From NCBI RefSeq assembly GCF_025369935.1, contig NZ_CP104467.1:3975001-4039000 (forward strand): a DNA stretch of 64,000 nucleotides, written 5' to 3'. This stretch comes from Paenibacillus andongensis. GTDB taxonomy: Bacteria; Bacillota; Bacilli; Paenibacillales; NBRC-103111. The stretch's first letter is position 1. Every line of letters starts with the position of its first letter. A program made the translations under genes and the position numbers. Positions 45,196 through 54,757 of the stretch are shown here, in pieces. The notes beneath the pieces are model-generated. The model was not told where the DNA came from. It ran no database searches and saw nothing but the letters and a program-made list of their open reading frames with translations.

Positions 45196-46314
45196 ATGTA
45201 TATTCGAAAAATTGATACCTTTCCGCTCTTTTACCGACTTCCAAAACCATATGGGGACGCCAACGGTATGAAAACATACCGAACTTGCTATCTCATCCGG
45301 ATAACGACCGATACAGGTGTCGAAGGCTGGGGCGAATGCGTCGATTGGCTTCCAACCTTGCATAAAGGTTTTCATGAACGAATCATTCCCAATTTAATCG
45401 GTAAGCCTGTATTGAACAGAATCCAATTAGTGGGAGCCTTACAAAAATGGCATCCTCGTTCATCTGCGGCCGTTAGTATGGCTTTAACCGAGATTATGGC
45501 CAAAACATGCAGTGTTTCTATTTGCGACTTGTGGGGCGGCAAGTTTCGTGAAAAAGTACCTGTGTATGCCTCGTTTCAGTCCTACTCTGAAGAGTTGGAT
45601 TGGCAAAAACATTCCTTGAACGAGATTGATAAAGCGATCAACCAAGGATTTGACAAATTGAAAGTGAAAATAGGCGGAAAATCAATCTTTGAGGATCAAC
45701 AGCATATCGTCTCTGTGCAGAAACTATTACAAGGAAAGATTTCAATGGCTTTGGATGCGAACCAAAGTTATGACCTTACTGCCGTACTACAATGGCAATC
45801 ACTGCTTGCAACTTGGTCCAATCTTCTATGGGTTGAAGAGCCGTTGGATATCAAGCACATTAACGAATATGCTCAACTAAGAAACCGTTTAACTACACCT
45901 TTGGCTGGTGGCGAGAATTTAGAAAGCGTAACGGATTTCATTCCTATTCTCAGCAAACATGCTTTGGATTATATTACGCCTGATCCTATGCACATGGCCG
46001 GGGTAGACGGTTACAGGGAAACGTTAAGACTTGCCAGAAATTTTGGCATACGTGCAACGCCGCACTCTTTTGATGGAGCGTTATCACGATTGTACGCCAT
46101 TTTCGCTCAGGCAAATTTGGAGCCTTGGGGTAAAATGGGAGTGGACACAATAGAGCCTGTAGAATGGGATGTCATGGATAATCCTTTTTTAAACTTGTTC
46201 CCTATTCACCCTTTGAATGGAGAAGTATCGATTCCATTGGGGTGTGGAATTGGTGTCGAAATAGATTTGGATATACTTGCCCATTATCAATGGGATGGAA
46301 GCAGTTATCTGTAG
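45196..46314 (+). CDS. Enolase-superfamily protein (mandelate racemase/muconate cycloisomerase type)
   Basis: A 372-residue enzyme. The C-terminal barrel has the lysine motif KLKVKIGG, metal ligands in LDANQSYD, WVEEPLD and AGGENLES, and a histidine in RATPHSFDGALS. The superfamily abstracts a proton next to a carboxylate; sugar-acid dehydratase or epimerase is likely here. TGGAGG 11 nt before the ATG. Last gene of the pox-like operon, hinting at organic-acid or sugar-acid metabolism. Confidence 0.82.
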   Translation: MYIRKIDTFPLFYRLPKPYGDANGMKTYRTCYLIRITTDTGVEGWGECVDWLPTLHKGFHERIIPNLIGKPVLNRIQLVGALQKWHPRSSAAVSMALTEIMAKTCSVSICDLWGGKFREKVPVYASFQSYSEELDWQKHSLNEIDKAINQGFDKLKVKIGGKSIFEDQQHIVSVQKLLQGKISMALDANQSYDLTAVLQWQSLLATWSNLLWVEEPLDIKHINEYAQLRNRLTTPLAGGENLESVTDFIPILSKHALDYITPDPMHMAGVDGYRETLRLARNFGIRATPHSFDGALSRLYAIFAQANLEPWGKMGVDTIEPVEWDVMDNPFLNLFPIHPLNGEVSIPLGCGIGVEIDLDILAHYQWDGSSYL

Positions 46315-46465
46315 AAATTACGAATGTACTGACAAAAAAACTAATGAACGCTAGCTTGTAGATTTTCCAAGTATTACTCATTTAATCCCCAATTCTTTAA
46401 CCAGGATAGCTAAATAATCCATCTCCAAAATGTCGTGTACTGAAAATCCAAGGATAATGTTAAAC

Positions 46466-46724
46466 TCATTCTTCTTCCTCCAATAGTTGGTTCAAACGCA
46501 ACATATTCGTACTCCAAAACTTGTTGTAGAAAGCCGCCCAATCTTGAACTTCTCGGAGCGGAGAGGCATTCAGCCTAAATCGTGTTTCTCTGCCGACTTT
46601 TCGGTCATGTACCAGTCCGGCCTCTTTAAGGATTGTCAAATGCTTGGATACCGCTGTACGGCCAATTTGAAACTGTACCGTTAATTCAAATAGTCTGTCG
46701 CTAACTATGCTAAACAGGGGTAAG
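46466..46724 (-). pseudogene. Truncated ArsR-family regulator
   Basis: The minus strand reads VSDRLFELTVQFQIGRTAVS, KHLTILKEAGLVHDRKVGRE and RFRLNASPLREVQDWAAFYN to EEE-stop, the second half of a SdpR/ArsR-type repressor. The start and first helices are missing. GGATTTTCAGTACACGACAT at 46430-46450 matches the AHSA1 remnant at 51559-51580, so an ArsR-AHSA1 pair probably once stood here. Confidence 0.6.
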
Positions 46725-46766
46725 CTTCGCTTTCACCAAACCCAAAAAACATATTATCCTTTAACA

Positions 46767-46799
46767 AAAGGTAAGTCTGCAGAAGCAGGCTTACCTTTG
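46767..46799. terminator. Hairpin terminator
   Basis: AAAGGTAAGtCTGC-agaa-GCAGgCTTACCTTT, flanked by T-rich DNA. It lies between the ArsR remnant and the LLM gene end. Confidence 0.65.
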
Positions 46800-46853
46800 T
46801 TTAATTTTGACATATGACATGGCTAAGCCTCTTGCATGAATGTATTCTCCTTT

Positions 46854-47906
46854 TTATCCATTGTCAGCTTCCCATCTTGCGACCTCTTCCCGAACTCGCG
46901 GTGCGACTTCTGTTCCCAATAGTTCAATGGATTTCATAACATCCTCATGTGGCATACTGCCGGCAGGTAAATGTAGGAAAAATCGTGAAAAGCCTAAATG
47001 TTTTTGCATATAAATAATTTTGTTGGCCACCGTTTCGGGATCGCCTACGTAGAATGCGCCATCTGGGCTGCATGAGGCATCGAATTGTGAGCGGTTATAA
47101 TGTCCCCAACCACGCTCTTTACTCATTGAATTAAACACTGCCTGAGTAGGAGGGAAATACTTTTCGGCCGCAAGCGAGGCACTCTCCGCAACGAACCCGA
47201 GTGAGTGCACGGCTATCTTTAATTTCGATGCATCATGTCCTGCAAGAGTAGCAGCGTTCTTATAGAGCGGCACGAGCGGAGCAAATTGTAATGGGCTCCC
47301 GCCAATGATCGCCAAAACAAGAGGAAGTCCCAGCTCCCCTGCTCGTATTACCGATTGTGCATTACCCCCACTGCCAAGCCACACCGGTAACTGCTTTTGA
47401 ACTGGACGCGGATAAACACCCAGATTCGTAAGGGCAGGTCGATGCTTTCCTTTCCAGGATATCTTCTCCGAGTCCCTTAATTTTAATAATAGTTCCAATT
47501 TTTCCGCGTAAAGCTCATCATAGTCTTTTAAATCATAACCAAACAATGGAAACGCATCGACCATAGATCCTCGACCCGCGATAATCTCAGCACGACCATT
47601 TGAAATACCATCGAGCGTGGCAAATTGCTGAAACAAACGTACTGGATCAACAGCAGAGAGCACGGTAACCGAACTGGTTAAGCGTATCCTTTTGGTCATG
47701 GACGCCGCTGCAGCCAGCACAACGACTGTAGCGGAATCCGCAAATTCCTTACGGTGATGCTCACCGACCCCAAATATATCCAACCCAACCTGATCGGCAA
47801 GGACGATTTCTTCCACAACCTCACGCAACCGCTCCGCATGACTTATCGTCTTGCCCGTTGTAACATCCGGAGTCGTTTCGACAAATGTATCTATCCCTAT
47901 TTCCAT
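46854..47906 (-). CDS. LLM-class flavin-dependent oxidoreductase
   Basis: A 350-residue luciferase-like monooxygenase-family protein: MEIGIDTFVETTPD, GEHHRKEFADSATVVVLAAAAS, QQFATLDGISNGRAEIIAGRGSM and KQLPVWLGSGG form the usual flavin/substrate barrel. Reduced FMN or F420 is the cofactor in the family; the substrate is unknown. Start at 47906, 8 nt after AGGGGG; a TTG 6 nt upstream is too close. Confidence 0.9.
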   Translation of the reverse strand: MEIGIDTFVETTPDVTTGKTISHAERLREVVEEIVLADQVGLDIFGVGEHHRKEFADSATVVVLAAAASMTKRIRLTSSVTVLSAVDPVRLFQQFATLDGISNGRAEIIAGRGSMVDAFPLFGYDLKDYDELYAEKLELLLKLRDSEKISWKGKHRPALTNLGVYPRPVQKQLPVWLGSGGNAQSVIRAGELGLPLVLAIIGGSPLQFAPLVPLYKNAATLAGHDASKLKIAVHSLGFVAESASLAAEKYFPPTQAVFNSMSKERGWGHYNRSQFDASCSPDGAFYVGDPETVANKIIYMQKHLGFSRFFLHLPAGSMPHEDVMKSIELLGTEVAPRVREEVARWEADNG

Positions 47907-48189
47907 TTTCAAATCCCCCTAAATACAAAGTTATATTAAAATCCTTCTTTCAAAAGAATCCGACCCACCATTTTTTGGCTTTGCCTTCACGATTCGTGAT
48001 ACCATACTCGATTTTCTTAATCACGTTTGAACCAAAAAATACCTAAGATTATTTATCCTAATATTAGATAATATAATGTTAGAATTTAATTCTGTCAACC
48101 TGTAAAAGAAACTCTGCGAAGAGAACTCATGTCAGATCATTCTCCGGCTCGGAGTCTTTTATCTGCTCGCTTGCAAGTTTAAATACAAG
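47907..48189. other. Intergenic, promoter of the LLM gene
   Basis: AT-rich, with ATATTAGATAATATAATG near 48061-48078. No gene recognised. Confidence 0.35.
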
Positions 48190-48230
48190 CAAATAGGGCA
48201 GCAGCCATAATTGAGCTGCCACCCTATTTG
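48190..48230. terminator. Hairpin terminator
   Basis: CAAATAGGG/CCCTATTTG with an inner GCAGC/GCTGC stem, directly downstream of the Ohr remnant. Confidence 0.6.
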
Positions 48231-48239
48231 GGAAAACTC

Positions 48240-48338
48240 TTATTCCACAATATTGATTTTCACATTGATGTTGCCTCTTGTAGCTTTGGAGTACGGACAT
48301 ATTTGATGCGCCCCTTCAGCAATTGAGAAATCCGGATT
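48240..48338 (-). pseudogene. C-terminal remnant of an Ohr/OsmC peroxiredoxin
   Basis: The last codons read EGAHQICPYSKATRGNINVK and then INIVE-stop, the second-cysteine motif of organic hydroperoxide resistance protein (Ohr). The remaining 100 or so residues, including the first cysteine, are gone. The frame continues upstream (to 48509) into an unrelated hydrophobic sequence (IQVFSIIAIAMFDYRFLQEL), so the open frame is a chimera. Confidence 0.65.
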
Positions 48339-48502
48339 TCGCAAAATTAGGGCATAAATCTGTCTCAAGTTTCTCAGCTCTTGTAAAAATCTGTAGTCGA
48401 ACATGGCAATAGCGATAATACTGAATACTTGGATAATGGCACTAAATGCAAGTCTAATTGACAAGAACTTGATGTCATAAATGAAAGGAACTTCATCCCA
48501 TC

Positions 48503-48547
48503 TAAACATAAAACATCGCCTACAAACTTGGCGATGTTTTATGTTTA
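48503..48547. other. Perfect 18-bp inverted repeat
   Basis: TAAACATAAAACATCGCC and its exact inverse around a 9-nt spacer (tacaaactt). No U-run beyond the arm; could be a terminator-like element or the scar of a mobile sequence. Confidence 0.5.
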
Positions 48548-48577
48548 GCGAACTTATTCATTTAGAATCCTAAGCTT

Positions 48578-48823
48578 TTACTTGTGATTTTTCCCTTCAT
48601 GGTAGTCTTCCCATAATGGACCGATGTATTTTTCTAATGTTTTAACAATAACATCTCTTTGGCTCTCTTTGACATTTCCAATATCATTTGCAATATCATT
48701 TCTGACTCGTATGAGCACAAATAAAGGTGGTAAGTCAGACTCACGGAAAGCCTTAATCATGGATTCTTCTTGTGGTGTAATATCCAAAAAGCATTCTCTC
48801 CCTTCCAGTTCGATTATACACAT
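48578..48823 (-). CDS. Uncharacterised 81-residue protein
   Basis: Begins MCIIELEGRECFLDITPQEE and ends LWEDYHEGKNHK, acidic and helical with EKYIGPLWEDYHEG near the C-terminus. No clear ribosome site precedes the ATG, and the surrounding region holds several broken genes. It may be real but is not recognised. Confidence 0.4.
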   Translation of the reverse strand: MCIIELEGRECFLDITPQEESMIKAFRESDLPPLFVLIRVRNDIANDIGNVKESQRDVIVKTLEKYIGPLWEDYHEGKNHK

Positions 48824-49116
48824 TAATTTTCACACTCTGGGGACACTTGGCTGCTGCTTCCGTTCCGCTTTACTAATTCCTCAAAAATTCAATTTCACAC
48901 TCTCCTTCTGCTCGAGATAATCTCATTCTAAACCCTGACGTCTGTGTTAAGGTCAAGCGAAAAAATAAGTGATGACCAATGAGCCACTACCTATCGGTAA
49001 AAAAAATGAGCAGTTGCTGTGGCAAATGCTCCACCGTATTTAACTTATCTACTTTTACGAAACCAACGAAACATAAAAAAAGCCAAACCTAGTCGATCTG
49101 AAGTGTATTTAATGCA

Positions 49117-51372
49117 TTACATCAAGTATCTTCCCGTGATCGACTGCTCCGCATGGATGATCTGCGGAGGTGTGCCCTCGAATACCACCTGGCCGCCCTT
49201 GCTGCCACCGTCCGGTCCCATATCGATGATCCAATCCGCTTGACTGATTACATCGAGGTTGTGTTCGATGACGATCACCGTATTACCGGCATCCACGAGG
49301 CGGTTCATGATCACCAGAAGGTGACCGATATCTGACATATGTAGGCCGGTCGTCGGCTCGTCCATCACGTAGATGCTGCCCTTCTTATGCAGCTCGCTTG
49401 CCAACTTGATGCGCTGGCATTCCCCGCCCGAGAGCGTGCTGAGCGGCTGGCCGAGTGTAATATAGTTCAGCCCCACATCACTCATCGCCTGAAGCTTGCG
49501 TACAACCTCTTTTAGCTGAAAAAAATCCAATGCCTGCTCCACAGTCATCTCCAACACTTCTGCAATTGACTTGCCGTTCAGCTTATACGCGAGCACCTCT
49601 TCCTTGAACCGTCTACCTCCGCATACTTCGCACGGCAGCTTCACGCTGTCTAGGAATGCAAGGTCTGTATACACAACACCCAGCCCTTGGCAATTCTCGC
49701 AAGCCCCCTTGGAGTTGAAGCTGAACAAGCCTTGACCCACTTTGTTCGCGGAAGCAAACGCCTTGCGTACATCATCCATAATGCCCGTGTAGGTCGCGGG
49801 ATTCGAGCGTGTTGACACGCCTACCGCCGATTGGTCGATGACGATCGCATCCGGATGCTGGTTGAGAAATACTTCGTTAATCAGCGTACTCTTGCCCGAG
49901 CCGGCGACACCCGTAACTGCTGTCAGCACTCCGGTTGGAATATCTACACTCACGTTCCGCAGGTTGTGAAGTAGGGCATCCTTGATAGACAGCTTGCCGG
50001 ATGGCTGCCTGCAATCGTGCTTAAGCTGGAGCTGCCGCTTCATATGGGTGCCTGTCAGTGTACTTGCCTCCAGCAGGCCTTGGAAGCTTCCTTCATACAC
50101 GATGGTACCGCCGCGGCTTCCGGCGTGAGGTCCGACGTCGACGATATGATCCGCCAGCTTGATCACATCGGGATCATGCTCGACGACAATCACGGTATTG
50201 CCCTTGTCGCGCAGCTTCTGAAGCAAATCATTCAACCGATGTACATCACGGGGGTGCAAGCCAACACTGGGCTCATCGAAGATGTAAGTGACATCCACTA
50301 GACTGCCGCTCAGGTGCTTCACCATCTTGACGCGCTGCGACTCGCCGCCGGACAATGTATCCGTCTCACGGTCCAGCGTCAAATAGTCAAGTCCGATATC
50401 CACCAGATGCTGCAGTCGCTCCGTCAGTGACTTGACGACCGGCGCGGCGATCGCGTCGTCAATCTCCCGAATGACGCGGATGAGATGTCCGACCTCCATG
50501 GAGGACAGTTCCGCAATGTTGTGTCCGTTGATCTTACAGCCCAGTGCAGCCTGACTCAGTCTTGCACCGCGACAGCTGGAGCAGGGACCCTCTGAGATGT
50601 ACGGCGCAACTGCTTGCTGCGTGCGTTCGGACTTCGTCTTCACATCCTGCTTGATATATTTGTTGGTGAACTTCTCGATGATGCCTTCTACGGTAATATT
50701 CATTGCCTTCCCGGCGAAATCCATCTCCATTTTCCTCGCCTTGGCGTACAGCAGTTGCTCCAGTTCCTCTTCTGAATAAGCGCTCAGCTTCTTATCAAGA
50801 TCGAAGGAACCCGACTGCGTGACCATGTTCCAATCCCAACTGTTCACCGCATAGCCCGGCAGCAGGATTGCCCCTTCATTCAACGACTTTGACATGTCCA
50901 CCGCCTTGCTCATGTCGATGCCCAGCCTGCGACCGATCCCATTGCACTCGGGACACATGCCTTGCGGATCGTTAAACGAGAACATGTGCGCTTGTCCAAC
51001 ATAGGGTTGACCCACGCGGGAGAAGAGAAGACGCAGAATGGGCGAGATATCGGTAATCGTGCCCATCGTGGAATGGGAACCGCCGCCAAGCCGCTTTTGA
51101 TCCACAATAACAGCCATACTCAAGTTCTCGATCGTGTCTGCGTCCGGTTGCGGAACACGTGGTAGAAAGGTGCGGACGAACATGCTGAAGTTTTCGTTCA
51201 GCAGACGCTGGGATTCGGCAGCGATGGTATCGAAAACGATCGATGACTTGCCGGATCCGGATACCCCGGTGAAGATCGTGATCTTCCGCTTGGGAATACG
51301 CAAGGATACATTCTTGAGATTGTTCTCCCTCCCACCCGAGATTACGATATACTCCTGATTAGATTCGCTCAT
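49117..51372 (-). CDS. uvrA: Short UvrA-like ATPase (UvrA2 type)
   Basis: A 751-residue class-II UvrA, shorter than the about 940-residue canonical protein. Two ABC domains: Walker A GVSGSGKSS (near 40) and GVAGSGKST; signatures LSGGESQRVKM and LSGGECQRIKL; Walker B in YIFDEPSVGLH and YVMDEPTTGLH. Zinc-type CxxC pairs (CPEC, CSSC, CENC, CEVC) are present, but the UvrB-binding insertion is apparently lost. Such proteins are linked to resistance to DNA-binding antibiotics. GC content is well above the neighbours. Start at 51372 by spacing from GGAAGG. Confidence 0.88.
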   Translation of the reverse strand: MSESNQEYIVISGGRENNLKNVSLRIPKRKITIFTGVSGSGKSSIVFDTIAAESQRLLNENFSMFVRTFLPRVPQPDADTIENLSMAVIVDQKRLGGGSHSTMGTITDISPILRLLFSRVGQPYVGQAHMFSFNDPQGMCPECNGIGRRLGIDMSKAVDMSKSLNEGAILLPGYAVNSWDWNMVTQSGSFDLDKKLSAYSEEELEQLLYAKARKMEMDFAGKAMNITVEGIIEKFTNKYIKQDVKTKSERTQQAVAPYISEGPCSSCRGARLSQAALGCKINGHNIAELSSMEVGHLIRVIREIDDAIAAPVVKSLTERLQHLVDIGLDYLTLDRETDTLSGGESQRVKMVKHLSGSLVDVTYIFDEPSVGLHPRDVHRLNDLLQKLRDKGNTVIVVEHDPDVIKLADHIVDVGPHAGSRGGTIVYEGSFQGLLEASTLTGTHMKRQLQLKHDCRQPSGKLSIKDALLHNLRNVSVDIPTGVLTAVTGVAGSGKSTLINEVFLNQHPDAIVIDQSAVGVSTRSNPATYTGIMDDVRKAFASANKVGQGLFSFNSKGACENCQGLGVVYTDLAFLDSVKLPCEVCGGRRFKEEVLAYKLNGKSIAEVLEMTVEQALDFFQLKEVVRKLQAMSDVGLNYITLGQPLSTLSGGECQRIKLASELHKKGSIYVMDEPTTGLHMSDIGHLLVIMNRLVDAGNTVIVIEHNLDVISQADWIIDMGPDGGSKGGQVVFEGTPPQIIHAEQSITGRYLM

Positions 51373-51428
51373 GCTTACCATCCTTCCGATAGTGTTAATT
51401 TCTACTTCTATTCACATTGTACCATTCA

Positions 51429-51580
51429 TCATGCATAGAAAGTCGAACAAATACTAATGGGAACTGAACGCTGGACTCCTACGATGGGCTTAATATCATT
51501 TTCCATAACCCACTTGGTAAGCTAGCTTGAATCGGTTAAGGCGGACCAAACTTTCTCGATCGATGTCGTGAACTGAAAAT
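51429..51580 (-). pseudogene. AHSA1/SRPBCC-domain remnant
   Basis: Minus-strand codons read QFTTSIEKVWSALTDSS-stop-LTKWVMENDIKPIVG, the start of an AHSA1 (activator of Hsp90 ATPase-like) domain with an in-frame TAG. The rest is lost. Confidence 0.55.
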
Positions 51581-51693
51581 CCAAAGTCCGTATATATAAT
51601 AACAAATTAAACCGGCACCCCAATCGGAGGTCCAGCCCTTATCCAATTTATCCCATTTCACTCAACCACCATGTTCATCGAATCTTTGGATCT

Positions 51694-51866
51694 TTATATT
51701 TGATTTTTGTTTCGAGTCGCTCCGGCATGGCACCAAATGACGACAATAGGATCTTCTACGCTTGAAATGAGCTGGTGATCCTCTCCCGGCTCAATAATGA
51801 TAACGTCTCCCGTTTTTACAGGGTACATGTGAAAGAAGCCTGAATAAATCCGTGCATAAATCTAAA
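51694..51866 (-). pseudogene. C-terminal remnant of a cupin protein
   Basis: Minus-strand frame IYSGFFHMYPVKTGDVIIIE, PGEDHQLISSVEDPIVVIWC, HAGATRNKNQI-stop. The PGEDH motif and spacing are cupin-like. A stop closes the frame upstream and no start is seen. Confidence 0.5.
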
Positions 51867-51902
51867 GTGACATTGGACAACAATGTTATCCCTCTTCAAC
51901 AT

Positions 51903-51944
51903 AAAAAAAGAGATCAAGTCCCGTTTGATTGCAGAACTTGATCT
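51903..51944 (-). terminator. Terminator of the eut operon
   Basis: Minus-strand AGATCAAGT...ACTTGATCT stem followed by CTTTTTTTAT, directly after mdh. Confidence 0.85.
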
Positions 51945-51953
51945 ATCACTATT

Positions 51954-52892
51954 TTAATTCATAATTTGTATGACGTTTCGAACGGATTGTGCAGATTTAT
52001 CAAGATCAGTTTTCTCTTTCTCTGTTAATTGCAATTCTAGTATTTTTTCAATACCATCTCCGCCAATGATCGTTGGCACACCGAGATATATATCGCGGTA
52101 TCCATACTCCCCTTCTAAGTAGGCAATGGAAGGTAGAACGCGCTTCTTATCCTTAAGAATGGCTTCTGCCATTTGAACTAAAGAAGCTGCAGGCGCGTAG
52201 TAAGCGCTGCCATTACCAAGAAGGTTTACGATTTCACCGCCGCCCTTACGTGTGCGCTCAACAATCGCGTCAATACGTTCTCCAGAGATTAGTCTATCTA
52301 CTGGAATGCCTCCAACGCTCGAGTACCGAACAAGCGGAACCATATCATCCCCGTGACCGCCAAGTACGAATCCCGTAACATCTTCAACAGATACGTTTAA
52401 TTCCTGTGCAACAAACGTATTAAAACGGGCTGTATCCAGAACTCCGGATTGGCCGATGACGCGATTTTTCGGAAAACCAGTCGTTTTAAAGCATACATAC
52501 GTCATGGCATCTACCGGGTTGCTCAATATCAAGATGTAGCTGTTTGGTGCGTACTTGGCCACATTTTCTGAAACACCTTTCATGATGCCTGCATTGGTAT
52601 TAACTAAATCATCGCGGCTCATTCCAGGCTTACGGGCAATCCCTGCCGTAATGATGACCAGATCTGCATCCTGAATGTCCTCATAATTGGATGTACCTGT
52701 GATATTGGCATTGAATCCCTGCACAGGCCCGGCTTCAAGCATATCCAGAGCTTTGCCTTTTGTTGGGTTTTCCAAGTTCGGAATATCAACCAATACAATG
52801 TCTCCAAGCTCTTTTTGCGCTAGCATAAGCGCAGCAGTTGCTCCTGTAAATCCAGCACCGATCACGGCAATTTTTTTTCGTTTAAACGCCAT
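51954..52892 (-). CDS. mdh: Malate dehydrogenase
   Basis: A 312-residue NAD-dependent LDH/MDH-family enzyme. Nucleotide motif [19 protein letters not shown]; the loop [16 protein letters not shown] carries arginine where malate dehydrogenases have it; catalytic His is in [20 protein letters not shown]. It interconverts malate and oxaloacetate. It is the last gene of the eut operon, 5 bp behind the permease, and has no encapsulation-type extension, so it should work outside the shell. mdh is normally next to citrate-cycle genes; here it may balance NADH or channel acetyl units. Confidence 0.93.
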   Translation of the reverse strand: MAFKRKKIAVIGAGFTGATAALMLAQKELGDIVLVDIPNLENPTKGKALDMLEAGPVQGFNANITGTSNYEDIQDADLVIITAGIARKPGMSRDDLVNTNAGIMKGVSENVAKYAPNSYILILSNPVDAMTYVCFKTTGFPKNRVIGQSGVLDTARFNTFVAQELNVSVEDVTGFVLGGHGDDMVPLVRYSSVGGIPVDRLISGERIDAIVERTRKGGGEIVNLLGNGSAYYAPAASLVQMAEAILKDKKRVLPSIAYLEGEYGYRDIYLGVPTIIGGDGIEKILELQLTEKEKTDLDKSAQSVRNVIQIMN

Positions 52893-52897
52893 ATGGA

Positions 52898-54511
52898 TTA
52901 GCCCCTCTCGAGTTGTCCACTGCTCTCTACACTTGTGTGGCCCGAATTAATTCTATCATTAATCACTTTGAAGGTTCCCAAATGTGGACCTTTAAAGTGT
53001 TTTCGTGCCCGAGTCGCATACATGACGATCAAGATTACAAATAATACGGCGAATGCTTTTCCTGTTGCATAATGAATCGTGAATTGCTCCGTAACTTTGA
53101 CATCGTTTGGCGCAATGCAGAATAGTACATCTAAAAAGAGAACCCATGCGATAGCAACCACATTTACGAAAACGCTCCAATTGCCTAATGACCAAGGACC
53201 GTTATCTTCTTTCGTCCATACGCCTTTCATTTGCGCACGCAATTTAAGGAAGAGCGGGATTAAATAAGAGCTGTGCAAACCAATTACAGTTAAGGCCGTC
53301 ACAACTGCGTATACATTATCAAGAAGACCGCATAAGAAAGCTAATAGTACCGTAATCCAAATCGCATTTGCAGGGGTGCGGAATTTCTCCGATACTTTAC
53401 CCCACAAATTAGATAACGGCAACCCTTTGTCGCGAGAGAAAGCGTAAATCATACGGGATGCGGAAGTCACTCCGGATAAGCCGCAGAACCACATTGCAAA
53501 CGTCACCATCCAAAGAATAACCTTACCGAAAACGCCACCCATGGATTGCTCGATTGCAACGATAAAGGCATTCCCGCCTGCGGCAGCTACAGCAGCCGGA
53601 TCCTTAATGGACATCGTGACCAACGCGAGCATGATGAAGCCAAAAATACCGGAGATGACAACAGATGAAAATACACCCCAAGGAGCGCGGACTTTTGCAT
53701 CAACCGTCTCCTCGCTTGTATGGGCGGAAGCATCATATCCCGTGATCGTCCACTGAGCTTGCAGCAATCCGACGATAAACGCAAACCAGTAAGGTGTAGA
53801 ATTGTCAGCCACTGTGGAGAAACTCGTATCAAATAAGTAACTAACGTCCTGTGTAGGTCCGAAATATATCAAAGCTCCGATAATCAAACCTACCCCGATC
53901 AAATGATAAAAGGCAGATACATCGTTGAGTTTAGAAACAATTCGAATACCAACATGATTTAAGCTGGCATGACTGAGCAAAATAATTGCATAGACTAGCA
54001 AAGTTTCGGATTTCGTCGGATTTTCGAATAACAACGAAGAAGCAAAACCAGCACATCCGTAATCGATACCCGCGACAATCGTAACTTGACCGATCATGTT
54101 AAACCAAGCGGAAAACCATCCGTATCCCGGATTTCCAAGAATAGAAGCCCAGTGGTAGATGGCCCCGGATGTCGGAATGGCAGAAGTCAATTCCGCGATG
54201 GCAGCCGATAAAAATAAGACAAAGATGACAACAATCGGCCAACCCATGCCCATAATAGCCGGCCCGCCTTGATTAAAACCGAAGCCGAATAGAGTAACGC
54301 CACCGGTTAGAATCGAAATCACGGAGAAAGAAATAGCGAAATTGGAGAACCCCCCCATATCCCGTCTTAATTCTTGTTTGTATCCGAATGCATTCAGGTC
54401 ATCGCCTGTATGCCCCTTTTGGCGAGCTAATTTCACTCCGTTTTTAGCCTTCAAATATATAGCAAGCATCACAAAAAGTGCAACTGCAATTAATATCAAT
54501 CCTAACGTCAT
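52898..54511 (-). CDS. APC-family amine/amino-acid permease
   Basis: A 537-residue protein with about 12 helices plus an N-terminal extra helix. The motif [26 protein letters not shown], the [12 protein letters not shown] stretch and the [19 protein letters not shown] segment match the ACT/BAT choline/GABA permease branch of the APC superfamily. Position in the eut operon suggests ethanolamine uptake in place of EutH (inference). Start at 54511, 7 nt after GGGGG; a TTG at 54517 abuts it. Confidence 0.82.
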   Translation of the reverse strand: MTLGLILIAVALFVMLAIYLKAKNGVKLARQKGHTGDDLNAFGYKQELRRDMGGFSNFAISFSVISILTGGVTLFGFGFNQGGPAIMGMGWPIVVIFVLFLSAAIAELTSAIPTSGAIYHWASILGNPGYGWFSAWFNMIGQVTIVAGIDYGCAGFASSLLFENPTKSETLLVYAIILLSHASLNHVGIRIVSKLNDVSAFYHLIGVGLIIGALIYFGPTQDVSYLFDTSFSTVADNSTPYWFAFIVGLLQAQWTITGYDASAHTSEETVDAKVRAPWGVFSSVVISGIFGFIMLALVTMSIKDPAAVAAAGGNAFIVAIEQSMGGVFGKVILWMVTFAMWFCGLSGVTSASRMIYAFSRDKGLPLSNLWGKVSEKFRTPANAIWITVLLAFLCGLLDNVYAVVTALTVIGLHSSYLIPLFLKLRAQMKGVWTKEDNGPWSLGNWSVFVNVVAIAWVLFLDVLFCIAPNDVKVTEQFTIHYATGKAFAVLFVILIVMYATRARKHFKGPHLGTFKVINDRINSGHTSVESSGQLERG

Positions 54512-54538
54512 ACGCAATCCCCCAGTTTTTCTACGGAT

Positions 54539-54757
54539 TTAAGAGTGATTATTCGGGCGTCTTCTTCTATTAGATTTTGCTGTTGGATCGGTTTGGTGAT
54601 CATTACCTGATTGTTCTTCATGACTTTCAATTCCGGTTGTTACTTCATTCTCTGTTACTTCATTCTCAAGTGCTTCTTCTGCAACATCATAAGTTTCAAC
54701 GATTGGATCCTGCAATACTTGACTGCCTTCAGTTTGCTGAGTAACTGGAACGGTCAA
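54539..54757 (-). CDS. Disordered acidic tail, probably a frameshift extension of the BMC-H protein
   Basis: A 72-codon frame entering at TTG (54757). It is acidic and disordered (TQQTEGSQVLQDPIVETYDV, ALENEVTENEV) and ends with the basic cluster KSNRRRRPNNHS. It overlaps the BMC-H stop by 4 nt and has no ribosome site. A -1 shift on the A10 run just upstream (or one extra A in the mRNA) fuses it in frame to the shell protein. Independent translation seems unlikely. Confidence 0.55.
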   Translation of the reverse strand: MTVPVTQQTEGSQVLQDPIVETYDVAEEALENEVTENEVTTGIESHEEQSGNDHQTDPTAKSNRRRRPNNHS

